From: Glycomyces artemisiae
GTDB taxonomy: Bacteria; Actinomycetota; Actinomycetes; Mycobacteriales; Micromonosporaceae
Assembly: GCF_003002955.1 (NCBI RefSeq)
Contig: NZ_PVTJ01000003.1
Coordinates: 496,001 to 560,000 of the forward strand
DNA: 64,000 bases
Direction: 5' to 3'
Shown in pieces: positions 31,879 through 41,286 of the stretch. Within the stretch, counting starts at the first letter, position 1; every line of letters begins with the position of its first letter. The notes beneath the pieces were generated by a model. It was not told where the DNA came from. It saw only the letters and a program-made list of their open reading frames with translations, and made no database searches. A program made the position numbers and the translations under genes.

Positions 31879-31891
31879 AGCTCAGTTGAGC
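31879..31891. promoter_or_regulatory. Copy of the TetR operator upstream of the AraC gene
   Basis: AGCTCAGTTGAGC at 31879-31891 is identical to the core of the operator TAGCTCAGTTGAGCTA at 26345-26360, including the asymmetric GT centre. Confidence 0.55.
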
Positions 31892-31934
31892 CAACTCGGC
31901 TCGCCCCTCCGGGTCGACCGCGGTCGGGGCGTTC

Positions 31935-32507
31935 TCAGTCGATGGTCGTGCCCGGGTCCGCGGTGTCCGCCGAGTGCGCCGTGTCCGTTCGACCGGTGCG
32001 GCGGATCAGCTGGAGGGGCAGCAGGACCACGGTGTAGTACGCGACGGCGAGCAGCAGTCCGATGAGGTAGCCCAGCAAGCCGTAGGACACCGACACCAGC
32101 CTCGGGCCGTCCGCGGAGAACCCGTCGAGCCACACGTCCGCGGCCAGCGCGGCGCCCTGCGCGTCGACCGCGTACATCGCGAGCTCGGCCAGGCCCATGG
32201 CGACGACGGCGCCGAGCGCCCCGAGGAACGGGAGGACGAGCCATCGCCGCTTCATCGACGCCATCGACAGGTCGCGGTTCCGGCGCCATGTGAGCTCGAC
32301 GGTCGGAAAGAGGCTCACCACGATGGGGGCGAGCACCATCAGCCAGCTCACGGGGTTCTCGCCGTACAGGTCGCCGAACGCGGCGACCAGCCCGCATCCG
32401 CTCGCCAGCGCGCAGATGACGCCGACTGCGACCGCCGGCGTGCGGCCGTAGGCCGCGAGCCGGGCGAGCGGCGTCGCCCCGCCGGGGCGGAACCTGGGTG
32501 CGGTCAT
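31935..32507 (-). CDS. Uncharacterised four-helix membrane protein
   Basis: A 190-residue membrane protein that I do not recognise. Four hydrophobic segments are visible: AVAVGVICALASGCGLVAAF, WLMVLAPIVVSLFPTV, WLVLPFLGALGAVVAMGLAELAMYA and YGLLGYLIGLLLAVAYYTVVLLPLQLI. A basic loop (WRRNRDLSMASMKRR) sits between the second and third. The C-terminus is a polar tail rich in Thr and Asp. Transcribed toward the AraC gene, separated by the operator-bearing gap. Confidence 0.75.
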   Translation of the reverse strand: MTAPRFRPGGATPLARLAAYGRTPAVAVGVICALASGCGLVAAFGDLYGENPVSWLMVLAPIVVSLFPTVELTWRRNRDLSMASMKRRWLVLPFLGALGAVVAMGLAELAMYAVDAQGAALAADVWLDGFSADGPRLVSVSYGLLGYLIGLLLAVAYYTVVLLPLQLIRRTGRTDTAHSADTADPGTTID

Positions 32508-32564
32508 GGCGCGATGGTACCGGCGCCCCGCCAGGGCGCGGGAGGTCGATTCGGCGGGGTTTCG

Positions 32565-35165
32565 CTAGCGCCGCTCGACGGTGGCGAGCTGGGTCCGGTT
32601 GGCGATGCCGAGCTTCGCGTACGCGTGCGACAGGTGGGTCTTGACGGTCGCGCGGCTCATGAACAGCTTCCCGGCGATCTCGGGATTGGTCATCCCGGTG
32701 ATCGCGAGTTCGACCACGCTCACTTCGGTCGGCGTCAGGCTCGCCCAGCCGCTCGCGGGCCGGGAGCGGCGCCCGCGCGCCCGCCTGGCGTACGCGACGG
32801 CCTCCTCAAGCTCCATCGACCGCCCCTCCCGGCGGGCCTCCGCCTCGCCGGGGACGTCGAGTCCGGATGCGGCGAGCCCGATCTCCTCGCGCGCCCGGTC
32901 GCAGGCGCCGAGGAGGCGGGCGGCCTCCAGGCCGGAGCCCGACGCATCTGCCAGTGCCGCAAGGTGTTCGAGGCTGCGCACGCAGCCGAGGCGCAGGCCG
33001 TGCTCGGCGCGGATCGCGAGCGCTTCGTGATGGGCCTCCTCGGCCCGCTTCGGATCGGGCGCGAGCTCGCCCGCGGCCTCGAACGCGTCGGCGAGGAGGC
33101 CGGGCATGTCGAGGTCGCGGCCGGCGCGCATCGCCATGTCCACGTGGGCGTTCGCGGCCTCGCCGGGCCCGAGCGCGCGGGCCAGCCCGAGCCGGGCGTC
33201 CGGGGCCAGGAGGTGCTCGGAGATCCCGCCCGGGTTCGCGAGGTCCCGCTCGTACCAGTGCCGGGCCCGCTCGCGGTCGCCCGCGTCGAGGTGGAGGTCG
33301 CCGACGCAGGTGAAGAACCAGGGCACGAACGGCGGCGGTTCGACGTTCGCGTCGGTCTGGAGCAGCAGCTCCAGTGCGTCCCACGAGTCCTCGGGGCGTC
33401 CCGCCCACCGTGCGATCCGCGCGATCGCGATGCGCGCCATGCCGATCCGGTGGAAGTCGCCCAGCGGCTCGGCGAGCGCAAGGGACTCGCGCGCCCGCTC
33501 GTCGGCCCGGCGCAGGTCGCCGCCGAGCGCCGCGCTCACCGCGAGGATCCCGCATGCGGTGGAGGCGACCTCCCGGTCGCCGCGCGCGGCCAGGCCTCGC
33601 ATGCCCTCCTCCAGGAGCGCCGCGGCCCGCGCGTGGTCGTCGCGGCGGTGATGGACCATGCCGAGGAGGACGTTCGCCGCGTCGTGGACGAAGCCGTCGC
33701 CGAGACCGGCGGCGCGCTCCCGGGCCTCGGCCGCCATCCGCTGGGCCGCTTCGAGATCGTCGTAGAGCCGGTCGATCGCCGTCAGCAGCAGCGCGAGGCA
33801 GGCCGAGCGCTCCTCCCCCGCCGCTTCAGCGAGTGCGAACGCCCGGGCGGCGAGCTCGCTGCCCTCGCGCCGCTCGTTGGTGTCGGCGACCAGGGCCGTC
33901 CCGGTCAGCAGCCGCGCCTGGAGCGCGGTCCGGTCGCCTTCGCCGAGGTGCGCGGCCCGGCGCAGGAGCGCCAGCCCCTCGCGGCCGCGGCGGCTCGAAT
34001 GCCAGAACCACGGCAGCTCGGCCGCCAGCTCGCGTCCGAGGGAGGGGTCCGGTCGCGACAGGCCCCAGCCGAGGGCGGCATCGAAGTTCTCGTACTCGGC
34101 TGCGACCGCGGCCCGCCACGCGTCCTTGTCGGTGTCGATCAGGTCCCGCCACGACCGCACCAGTTCCAGGCATGCCTCCAGGTGGCGGTCGCGGGCCGCG
34201 TCGATCGCACCGGCGGCCTCAAGCCGCTGCTCGGCGAATTCGCGGACTGTCTCCAGCATCCTGAACCGGGTCGCCGCGCCGCCGGTGTCCGCGACGAGCA
34301 GCGACTTCTCGACCAGGCTCCGCAGGCCCTCCAGCACGGGGGCGCGCTCCCCGCACAGCGTCTGGGCCGAGGCCGCGGAGAACCCTCCGCGGAAGACCGC
34401 GAGCCGCTCGAACAGTGCGCGGTCGGACTCCTGGAGCAGGTCGTAGCTCCACGCCATCGACGCCGCGAGCGTCTGGTGGCGGGCCGCCACGCCGTGCGGG
34501 CCGCGCACCAGGAGCCGGAACCGGTCGTCGAGGCCGTCCAGGATCTCCCGCGGCGACAGGATCCCCGACCAGGCCGCCGCCAGCTCGACCGCCAGCGGCA
34601 TCCCCTCCATGCGCGCGCAGGCGGCGACGACCGCCGGGTCCTGCGCGGCGCCGAGGTCCCGGGACCGTTCGGCGAACAGCCGCACCGAGTCCTCCCTGCT
34701 CATCGGCGGCACCCGCCACACCGTCTCGCCCGGCAGCCGCAGCGGCTCGCGACTGGTGCACAGGACCGTCAGCAGCGGGCACCGCCGCAGCAGCTCCCCC
34801 ACGACGTCGGCGGCGGCCTCGCGCACGTGCTCGCAGTTGTCCAGGCACAGCAGCGTGCGCCGGTCCGCGAGCCGGCCCGCGAGCACGCCGATCCCGTCCC
34901 GGTCGGCCGTCCGCAGCACCCCGAGCGCGGCCGCCACGAGTTCGGGGACGGCGAGCGGGTCGGCGGTCGCGGCCAGGTCGACCCAGTGGCGGTGCTCGAA
35001 GGCCGCGTCCCGGGCCGCGCGGAGCGCCAGCCGCGTCTTCCCGCTCCCGCCCGGACCGACCAGGCTGACCAGGCGCGACGACGCCACCGCGGCGCCGACC
35101 GCGCGGAGCTCGTCCTCGCGCCCGATGAAACCGGTGAGTTCGAGCGGGATCAGGCCATCGTCCAT
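32565..35165 (-). CDS. LuxR-family regulator with AAA/NB-ARC ATPase and TPR-like region
   Basis: An 866-residue signal-transducing regulator. GREDELRAVGAAV leads into a P-loop (GPGGSGKTRLALRAA), Walker B (TLLCLDNCEHV) and the sensor TVLCTSREPLRLPGE. A long helical repeat region (about 330-780) resembles TPRs. The C-terminal LuxR helix-turn-helix reads LTPTEVSVVELAITGMTNPEIAGKLFMSRATVKTHLSHAYAKLGI. This build matches predicted ATPase/LuxR regulators, which activate nearby genes after ligand and ATP binding. It is divergent from the DUF1579/DHFR-like pair, a plausible target. Confidence 0.88.
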   Translation of the reverse strand: MDDGLIPLELTGFIGREDELRAVGAAVASSRLVSLVGPGGSGKTRLALRAARDAAFEHRHWVDLAATADPLAVPELVAAALGVLRTADRDGIGVLAGRLADRRTLLCLDNCEHVREAAADVVGELLRRCPLLTVLCTSREPLRLPGETVWRVPPMSREDSVRLFAERSRDLGAAQDPAVVAACARMEGMPLAVELAAAWSGILSPREILDGLDDRFRLLVRGPHGVAARHQTLAASMAWSYDLLQESDRALFERLAVFRGGFSAASAQTLCGERAPVLEGLRSLVEKSLLVADTGGAATRFRMLETVREFAEQRLEAAGAIDAARDRHLEACLELVRSWRDLIDTDKDAWRAAVAAEYENFDAALGWGLSRPDPSLGRELAAELPWFWHSSRRGREGLALLRRAAHLGEGDRTALQARLLTGTALVADTNERREGSELAARAFALAEAAGEERSACLALLLTAIDRLYDDLEAAQRMAAEARERAAGLGDGFVHDAANVLLGMVHHRRDDHARAAALLEEGMRGLAARGDREVASTACGILAVSAALGGDLRRADERARESLALAEPLGDFHRIGMARIAIARIARWAGRPEDSWDALELLLQTDANVEPPPFVPWFFTCVGDLHLDAGDRERARHWYERDLANPGGISEHLLAPDARLGLARALGPGEAANAHVDMAMRAGRDLDMPGLLADAFEAAGELAPDPKRAEEAHHEALAIRAEHGLRLGCVRSLEHLAALADASGSGLEAARLLGACDRAREEIGLAASGLDVPGEAEARREGRSMELEEAVAYARRARGRRSRPASGWASLTPTEVSVVELAITGMTNPEIAGKLFMSRATVKTHLSHAYAKLGIANRTQLATVERR

Positions 35166-35286
35166 GGGATGAGTCTGCCACCCCTCCCGGCCGGTCGCCG
35201 ATATCGGCCACCTGGCCGATTTTCCGGGCCGCCGAACCGACGAACATGGTCCTCAGCAGCGAGAACACCGAGATCGAGGAGTCGAC

Positions 35287-35760
35287 ATGAGCGACGAGCA
35301 CCGGCCGATGCCGCTCGGCCCCGACCCCGCGCTGGCGGTCCTGGACCGGTTCGTGGGCGAGTGGGCCATGGAGGGGCGCACGCTCGGCTCCGAGGAGACG
35401 GCCATCAGGGGCCGCGCCTCCTACCGGTGGCTGCCCGGCGGCTTCTTCCTGGAGCAGCACGTGGAGCTGGACTTCGACGGGATGGTGCGGGTCGACAGTC
35501 TCGAGCTGGTCGGGTACGACCCGCGGTCGAAGACCTTCCCGTCGCGGGTCTACTCGAACATGTCCCCGCAGGACCTGCCCTACACCTGGTCGATCGAGGG
35601 GGACGACGTGACGATCACCGTCGCGCACGGCCCGCTCGACGCGACGTTCCGCGGCCGCTTCAGCGGCGGCGGCGACACCTTCGCCGGCGGCTGGCGTCCC
35701 AATCCGGGCGCCGACGAGGACGTCAACTTCCCGTACGACGTGAGCGGGCACCGGGTCTGA
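35287..35760 (+). CDS. DUF1579-like small beta-barrel protein
   Basis: A 157-residue protein. ALAVLDRFVGEWAMEG at the N-terminus and later ITVAHGPLDATFRGRFSGGGDTFAGGWRPNPG match the DUF1579/lipocalin-like group, whose members bind small hydrophobic ligands or have no known role. A GAGGAG site precedes the ATG. First gene of a short unit with the DHFR-like gene 55 bp downstream, opposite the LuxR regulator. Confidence 0.78.
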   Translation: MSDEHRPMPLGPDPALAVLDRFVGEWAMEGRTLGSEETAIRGRASYRWLPGGFFLEQHVELDFDGMVRVDSLELVGYDPRSKTFPSRVYSNMSPQDLPYTWSIEGDDVTITVAHGPLDATFRGRFSGGGDTFAGGWRPNPGADEDVNFPYDVSGHRV

Positions 35761-35815
35761 CCCGGTCCGGTCCCGAACCGCGACGACACCGATGAGAACC
35801 GGAGCACTCAAGACA

Positions 35816-36415
35816 ATGTCTGACACCAACGGCCGCAAGGTCATCGCCAATCTCTGCATCTCCCTCGACGGCCGCTACCACGGCCCCGGCGGACCCGCCG
35901 ACTTCGGCACCTTCATTCCCTACGCGACCTCCGACACGGCCCGCGACCACATGGCCCGCATGGTCGAGCACGCCACGACCGCCGTCCTCGGCCGCGTCAA
36001 CGCCGAAGGCTTCCTGGGCTTCTGGCCCTCGGTGGCCGGGAGCGAGGAGGCCGACCCGCGCGACCGCGCCTACGCCGAGTGGCTCGTGAACGTCGACAAG
36101 GTGGTCCTGTCGACCACGCTCACCGAGGCGCCGTGGGAGCGGACCACGATCGCGAACGCGCCCACCGCGGAGGTCGTCGCCGGCTTGAAGGCGACCGGCA
36201 GCGGCGACATCCTCGCCAACACCAGTCCCACGGTCATCAAGGCGCTCCTCGAAGCCGACCTGGTCGACCGGCTCTACCTGGTGGTGATCCCCGAGATCGT
36301 CGGCGGCGGCGAGCGACTCTTCGAGGACGGCCTGCCCGCCATGACCTGGGCCCTCACCGAGCAGCACACCGGCAAGCTCGGCGAGATGGCCCTGATCTAC
36401 GACCGGGCCCGCTAG
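35816..36415 (+). CDS. Dihydrofolate reductase/RibD C-terminal-type protein
   Basis: A 199-residue NADPH-binding-type protein. KVIANLCISLDGRYHGPGG and MVEHATTAVLGRVNAEGFLGFWPSV are the first half of the RibD-C/DHFR fold; DILANTSPTVIKALLEADLVDRLYLVVIPEIVGGGERLFEDG is its hallmark second half. Such stand-alone homologues are widespread in actinobacteria and rarely act on folate. ATG at 35816 is preferred over 35792. Ends at a strong hairpin. Confidence 0.85.
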   Translation: MSDTNGRKVIANLCISLDGRYHGPGGPADFGTFIPYATSDTARDHMARMVEHATTAVLGRVNAEGFLGFWPSVAGSEEADPRDRAYAEWLVNVDKVVLSTTLTEAPWERTTIANAPTAEVVAGLKATGSGDILANTSPTVIKALLEADLVDRLYLVVIPEIVGGGERLFEDGLPAMTWALTEQHTGKLGEMALIYDRAR

Positions 36416-36423
36416 CCCGGGCC

Positions 36424-36462
36424 CGCGTCGGGCCGCCGTCCACCGGACGGCGGCCCGACGCG
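36424..36462. terminator. 18-bp perfect bidirectional terminator
   Basis: Arms 36424-36441 and 36445-36462 are exact complements with an ACC loop, between the convergent DHFR-like gene and the export operon. Confidence 0.85.
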
Positions 36463-36473
36463 GTGTCCGGCGG

Positions 36474-36998
36474 CTACTCCGCGGTCTGCTCGGTGACCGA
36501 GTCCGCGGTGATGGTGCCGTCCTCAGTGGCGCCGGTGACCTCGACCGTGTCCCCGGCGGCCAAGTCCTCAAGCGAGGCCGCGGTCTCGGCGGTGAGGACG
36601 GTGCCGTCCTCGACGACGACGGTGTACGTCGTGCCGTCCTCGGTCTCGATGGTGACGGTGCCGTCGCCGACTTCGACGACCGTCCCGGTGGTGGCCTGGC
36701 CGCCGAACCCGCCGATGTCGCCCATGCCCCCGGGGAACTCGCCGCCCATGGCGCTGAAGTCGGGCATGCCCCCTGTGTCGGACGCGGTCTCGGCGCCGTC
36801 GTCGACGATGCCGAACCGCTGCTGGAGCACGATGCCGCCGGCGAGGCCCGCGACGACCAGCACGCCTGCGGCCAGCCACTTGGTGGCCCGGTTGGTGCGC
36901 GGCCGCTTGCGTCGCGCCGCAAGGGCTTCGTCCAGGTCGTCCGCCATCGGCGGGATGTCCTCGATGGTCGCTGCCGGTGATTGCTCGGCGGGATTCAT
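36474..36998 (-). CDS. Membrane-anchored protein with a DUF5666-like beta domain
   Basis: A 174-residue protein starting at 36998 after AAGGAG. It has a cytosolic, acidic N-terminus, one transmembrane helix (WLAAGVLVVAGLAGGIVL), a Gly/Met-rich linker (GGEFPGGMGDIGGFGGQ) and an extracytoplasmic strand-rich region (GTVVEVGDGTVTIETEDGTTYTVVVEDGTVL) like the DUF5666 fold. Last gene of the adaptor/MacB export operon, 23 bp after the permease; the Gly-rich linker echoes the C-terminal tail of the second adaptor, suggesting they work together at the envelope. Confidence 0.75.
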   Translation of the reverse strand: MNPAEQSPAATIEDIPPMADDLDEALAARRKRPRTNRATKWLAAGVLVVAGLAGGIVLQQRFGIVDDGAETASDTGGMPDFSAMGGEFPGGMGDIGGFGGQATTGTVVEVGDGTVTIETEDGTTYTVVVEDGTVLTAETAASLEDLAAGDTVEVTGATEDGTITADSVTEQTAE

Positions 36999-37021
36999 GC
37001 CGTTCTCCTTGGTCGGTGGGG

Positions 37022-38213
37022 TCATTCGTAGCGGAGGGCGTCGATGGGCCGGAGCTTCGCGGCGCGCGAGGCCGGGTAGCCCCCGAAGAACAGGCCGATG
37101 GCGACGGAGACGCCGAGCGCCAGCCCGACCGAAGAGGGGACGATGACCGTCTCGTAGCCGGCGAAGCTGAAGTTCGACAGCAGGTAGGCCAGCGCGACAC
37201 CGAGCCCGCCGCCGATGAGGCTCAGCGCGGTGGCCTCGGCGAGGAACTGGGTGAGGATCACGCGCCGCGGCGCGCCGAGGGCCTTGCGGATGCCGATCTC
37301 GCGGGTCCGCTCGGTGACCGAGACGAGCATGATGTTCGTGATGCCGATGCCTCCCACCAGGAGGCTGATCGCGGCCACCGCGCCGAGCAGCAGCGTGAAC
37401 GTCTCGGCGGTGTCCTCCTGGGTCTCCAGCAGGTCCGAGGCGTTCTGCACCTGGTAGGGCGCGGTGTCGCCGTCCGCCACGGCGTAGTAGTCGTCGAGGA
37501 CCGCGCCCACTTCGGCGGAGGCGGCGTCGACGGCGTCGGAGTCGGCGGCCTGGACGAGGATCTGGGAGAGCGCGCCGTAGCCGGTGAGGGTGTCGCGGAC
37601 GGCGCCGACGGGGGCGACCGCGATGTCGTTGGCGTCGCTGAACCCGGTGCCCGAGTCCGACTCGGCGAGGACGCCGACGACGGTGTAGACGGCCGCGCCG
37701 AGGGTGACCCGCTGGCCGAGGGCGTCGTCGCCGCCGAAGAGCTCTGCGGCGACGGTCGAGCCGATGACCAGGACGCGCCGGTCCTCGGCCACGTCCTCGG
37801 CGAGGATGCCGGTGCCTTCGCTGACCTCGTAGTTCGAGGCGTCCAGGTAGTCCTCGTCGGAGCCGACGACGGAGGCGATCTCGTACTCCGCGCCCTGCCA
37901 GACGGCCGTGGCCGTGCCGTTGACGACCGGGGAGACGCCGGCGACGTCGGGGGTGAGCTCCGACCGGTCGATCGCCTCGACTGCTCCGAGGTCGAGTTCG
38001 GCGATCTCGGTCCGGGTGCCGCTGCCGCCGGAGGCGGAGACGGTGAGCGTCCCGGAGCCGAGCGACTCGATCGACTCCTGGACGCTCTGCTGGGACGCGG
38101 TTCCGACGCCGACGAGGAGGATCACCGAGGCGACGCCGATGAGGACGCCGAGGACCGTCAGTGAGGAGCGCAGCTTGTTCGCGATCACGCCGGCGGCGGC
38201 GAACCGCAGCAGT

Positions 38214-38227
<14 letters not shown>
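37022..38227 (-). CDS. MacB/FtsX-type ABC transporter permease
   Basis: A 401-residue permease with one N-terminal helix (LRSSLTVLGVLIGVASVILLVGVG), a large extracytoplasmic MacB_PCD domain (about 45-270) and three C-terminal helices starting at AAISLLVGGIGITNIMLVSVTERTREIGIRKALGA, the FtsX signature. It overlaps the ATPase gene by 14 bp. With the ATPase and two adaptors it should form a mechanotransmission exporter for peptides, lipids or drugs. Confidence 0.93.
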
Positions 38228-38935
<708 letters not shown>

Positions 38936-38936
<1 letters not shown>

Positions 38937-40138
38937 CAGCTGCCTCCGGGGAGGCCGCCGGCGGGGAAGCCGCCGCCACCGCCGCTGCCGCCTGCGGGGA
39001 AGCCGCCCTCGGGCGTGCCGCCCCCGCCGGGGAAGGTGAACTCGCCGGTGCCGGTGTCGCTCTCGTCGACCGTCACCGCCACCGTGTCGCCTTCGGCCAG
39101 GCCGGAGACGATCTCGACGCCGCTGTCGCCTTCGACGCCGAGGACCACGGAGGTCTCGGTGCGGGTGCCGTCGTCGCCGATGAGCGTGACGGTGGCGGCG
39201 TCGCCGCTGCCTTCGACGGCCGCGGTCGGCACGTACAGCACGTCCTGCGCCTCTTCGACGGTGATCGAGACGGACACGGTCTGCCCCAGTCGCACGCCTT
39301 CGGGGAGTTCGGCGAGGCTCACCGTCACGTCGTAGGCGGCGACCGAGCCGTCCGCGGTCGAGGTCGGCGAGATGGCGAGCAGTTCGCCGCCGATCGAGGC
39401 GTCGAGGGCGTTCCATGTGGTCTGGGCGGCCTGGCCGACGGCGACGTCGGTGGCGTCGCCCTCGGCGACCGACGCGGTCACCGTCAGGTCCGACAGGTCC
39501 GCGATCTCGATGAAGCCTTCCGAGGCCGTCGACCCCGAGTCGTCGCCGGTCATGCCGGTGCCGTCGGATCCGCTGCCGGCGGCGGCTCCCGACGATCCGC
39601 CGACGGTCCCGTTGACGGCGATCACGGTGCCGCCTCCCGGGGCGGTCAGGACGGTGTCGTCGACGGCCCGCTCGGCTTCCTCGACCGCGTCCTCCGCGTC
39701 GTCGACGGCCTGCTCGGCCTGCTCGATCTCGCTGTCGGTCTCGGCGCGGTCGAGGCTGTCCTCGGCGGCGTCGAGGTTCTCCTCGGCCGTCTCAAGGTCG
39801 CGCTCGGCGTCGGCGCTGTCGATGGTGGCGAGCTGCTGGCCCGCTTCGACCACGTCGCCGACCTGCACCGCTATGTCGGTGACGGTGCCCGAGTTCGCGA
39901 ACTCGGCGGTGACCGTGGAGGCGGCGGTGACCGTGCCGTCCGCGGCGACCGTTCGGGTCAGCGAGCCGACCTCCGCTGTCGCGGTCGTCGAGGCGGCCAC
40001 GTCTTCCTCCGCTGCTTCGGCCGCTGGGAGAAGTGCGAGGTCGGTGCCGCGCAGCAGGAGGTAGGTGGCCCCGCCGCCCACGGCCAAGGCGAGCGCGAGG
40101 CCCCCGTTGACGAGGACGACAGGTGTTGGTGTTCGCAT
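38936..40138 (-). CDS. HlyD/MacA-like adaptor protein 2 with Gly-rich tail
   Basis: A 400-residue membrane-fusion-type adaptor. One N-terminal membrane segment is followed by a lipoyl half-motif (GTVTDIAVQVGDVVEAGQQLATID) and an acidic coiled-coil hairpin (DLETAEENLDAAEDSLDRAETDSEIEQAEQAVDDAEDAVEEAERAVDD shortened here to its pattern of A-E-D heptads). The second lipoyl half is APGGGTVIAVNGTVGG, and beta-barrel domains follow. The last 35 residues are Gly/Pro/Phe-rich (GGFPAGG repeated). In Gram-positives such adaptors assist MacB-type export without an outer-membrane partner. Confidence 0.88.
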
Positions 40139-40221
40139 GGGAGCGAATCCTTTCGATGATGCCCGGTGCGGAACGTCCGCGGGGATGAGGTGCGCTGGAG
40201 CGCGCGGCGGCGCCCCGCGGT

Positions 40222-41127
40222 TCAGGCGAGGGTGACGACCACGCTGGATCCCGAGAGGACGTTCTCGGGCGGGTCGGCGACGGTGACGGTGACGGCGTAG
40301 GTGACGAGATCGCCGTCGGCGGTCGGCGTCAACGCGATCGTGGCGATCTCGGCTTCGGCGGCGGTGTCGTCGAATTCGACGGTGACGGCCTGTCCGACCG
40401 TGAGCCCGGTGGCGTCGGCCTCGGAAACCGCGGTGTCGACCACGACGGTGGAGAGCTGGCCGAACTCGATGAGGGTCGTGCCCGCCGCGACCTCGGTGCC
40501 GTCACTGGCGGCGATGGAGAGGACGGTGCCGTCGGCGGGCGCGGTGATGGTCATGCCGGCGAGGGCGGCTTCGGCCTCCTCCAGCTGCTGCTCGGCCTCG
40601 TTGAGCGACTGCTGCGCGGTGAGGATCGGATCGGAGCCGGTGCACGCGGTCGTGGCCGTCGAGGTCCCGCTCTGAGCGGGGGCCCCGGCGGGGTCTCCAG
40701 CAGGGGCGGCGGCCGCGGACTCGGCCGCGTCCTCCTCGTCCTCGCAGGTCGCCGAGAGGTCCTCGGCGTCGTCGAGGGACTCCTGCGCCTCGTCGAGGGC
40801 GTCCTCGGCTTCGGCGACGGCCTCGGCGGCGTCGCCGTCGTCGGCGACGGCGAGCACGTCGCCTTCCTTGACCACGTCGCCCGCGGCCACGTCCACCTCG
40901 GTGATCCGGGCGTCGTCGCTGAAGGACAGCGACCAGGACCGCGCGGGCGCGACGGTGCCGGGCGCGGCCAGGGCCACCGCGTCAGGGCGATCGACGGCCA
41001 TCGCGTCGGCGGGGTCGGGAGCGTCGCCGCCCATCAGGACGTACGCCGTCGCGCCCGCTGCGGCGGCCACCGCGACGGCGCCCGCGCCTATCGCCTTCGC
41101 GCGGCGCTTGGAATGTTGCGTTCGCAT
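40222..41127 (-). CDS. HlyD-like adaptor protein 1 with Cys-containing hairpin
   Basis: A 301-residue adaptor starting MRTQHSKRR at 41127 (a longer frame to 41166 lacks a ribosome site). It has a membrane helix (AIGAGAVAVAAAAGATAYVLMG), a lipoyl half (ARITEVDVAAGDVVKEGDVLAV), an acidic helical hairpin interrupted by a low-complexity Ala/Gly/Pro insert flanked by two cysteines (SATCEDEEDA and TTACTGSD), the second lipoyl half (APADGTVLSIAASDGTEV) and a short barrel domain. The two cysteines could close the hairpin by a disulfide. First gene of the export operon, shorter than adaptor 2. Confidence 0.82.
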   Translation of the reverse strand: MRTQHSKRRAKAIGAGAVAVAAAAGATAYVLMGGDAPDPADAMAVDRPDAVALAAPGTVAPARSWSLSFSDDARITEVDVAAGDVVKEGDVLAVADDGDAAEAVAEAEDALDEAQESLDDAEDLSATCEDEEDAAESAAAAPAGDPAGAPAQSGTSTATTACTGSDPILTAQQSLNEAEQQLEEAEAALAGMTITAPADGTVLSIAASDGTEVAAGTTLIEFGQLSTVVVDTAVSEADATGLTVGQAVTVEFDDTAAEAEIATIALTPTADGDLVTYAVTVTVADPPENVLSGSSVVVTLA

Positions 41128-41286
41128 GCGGGCGAAGTTAAGGCGGACAGATCGCGGGCCCGTCATGCGCGCCTCGGAGTTCCGTGGGAGCCCCGGCCGT
41201 TCCTTCCCCGTCCGGCAACGTGCGGTTCACCGCCCGTTCAAGCAGGTCGCCGGGCCGCCCGGCGGCCGAGGGCTTCCGTTGCGTCG

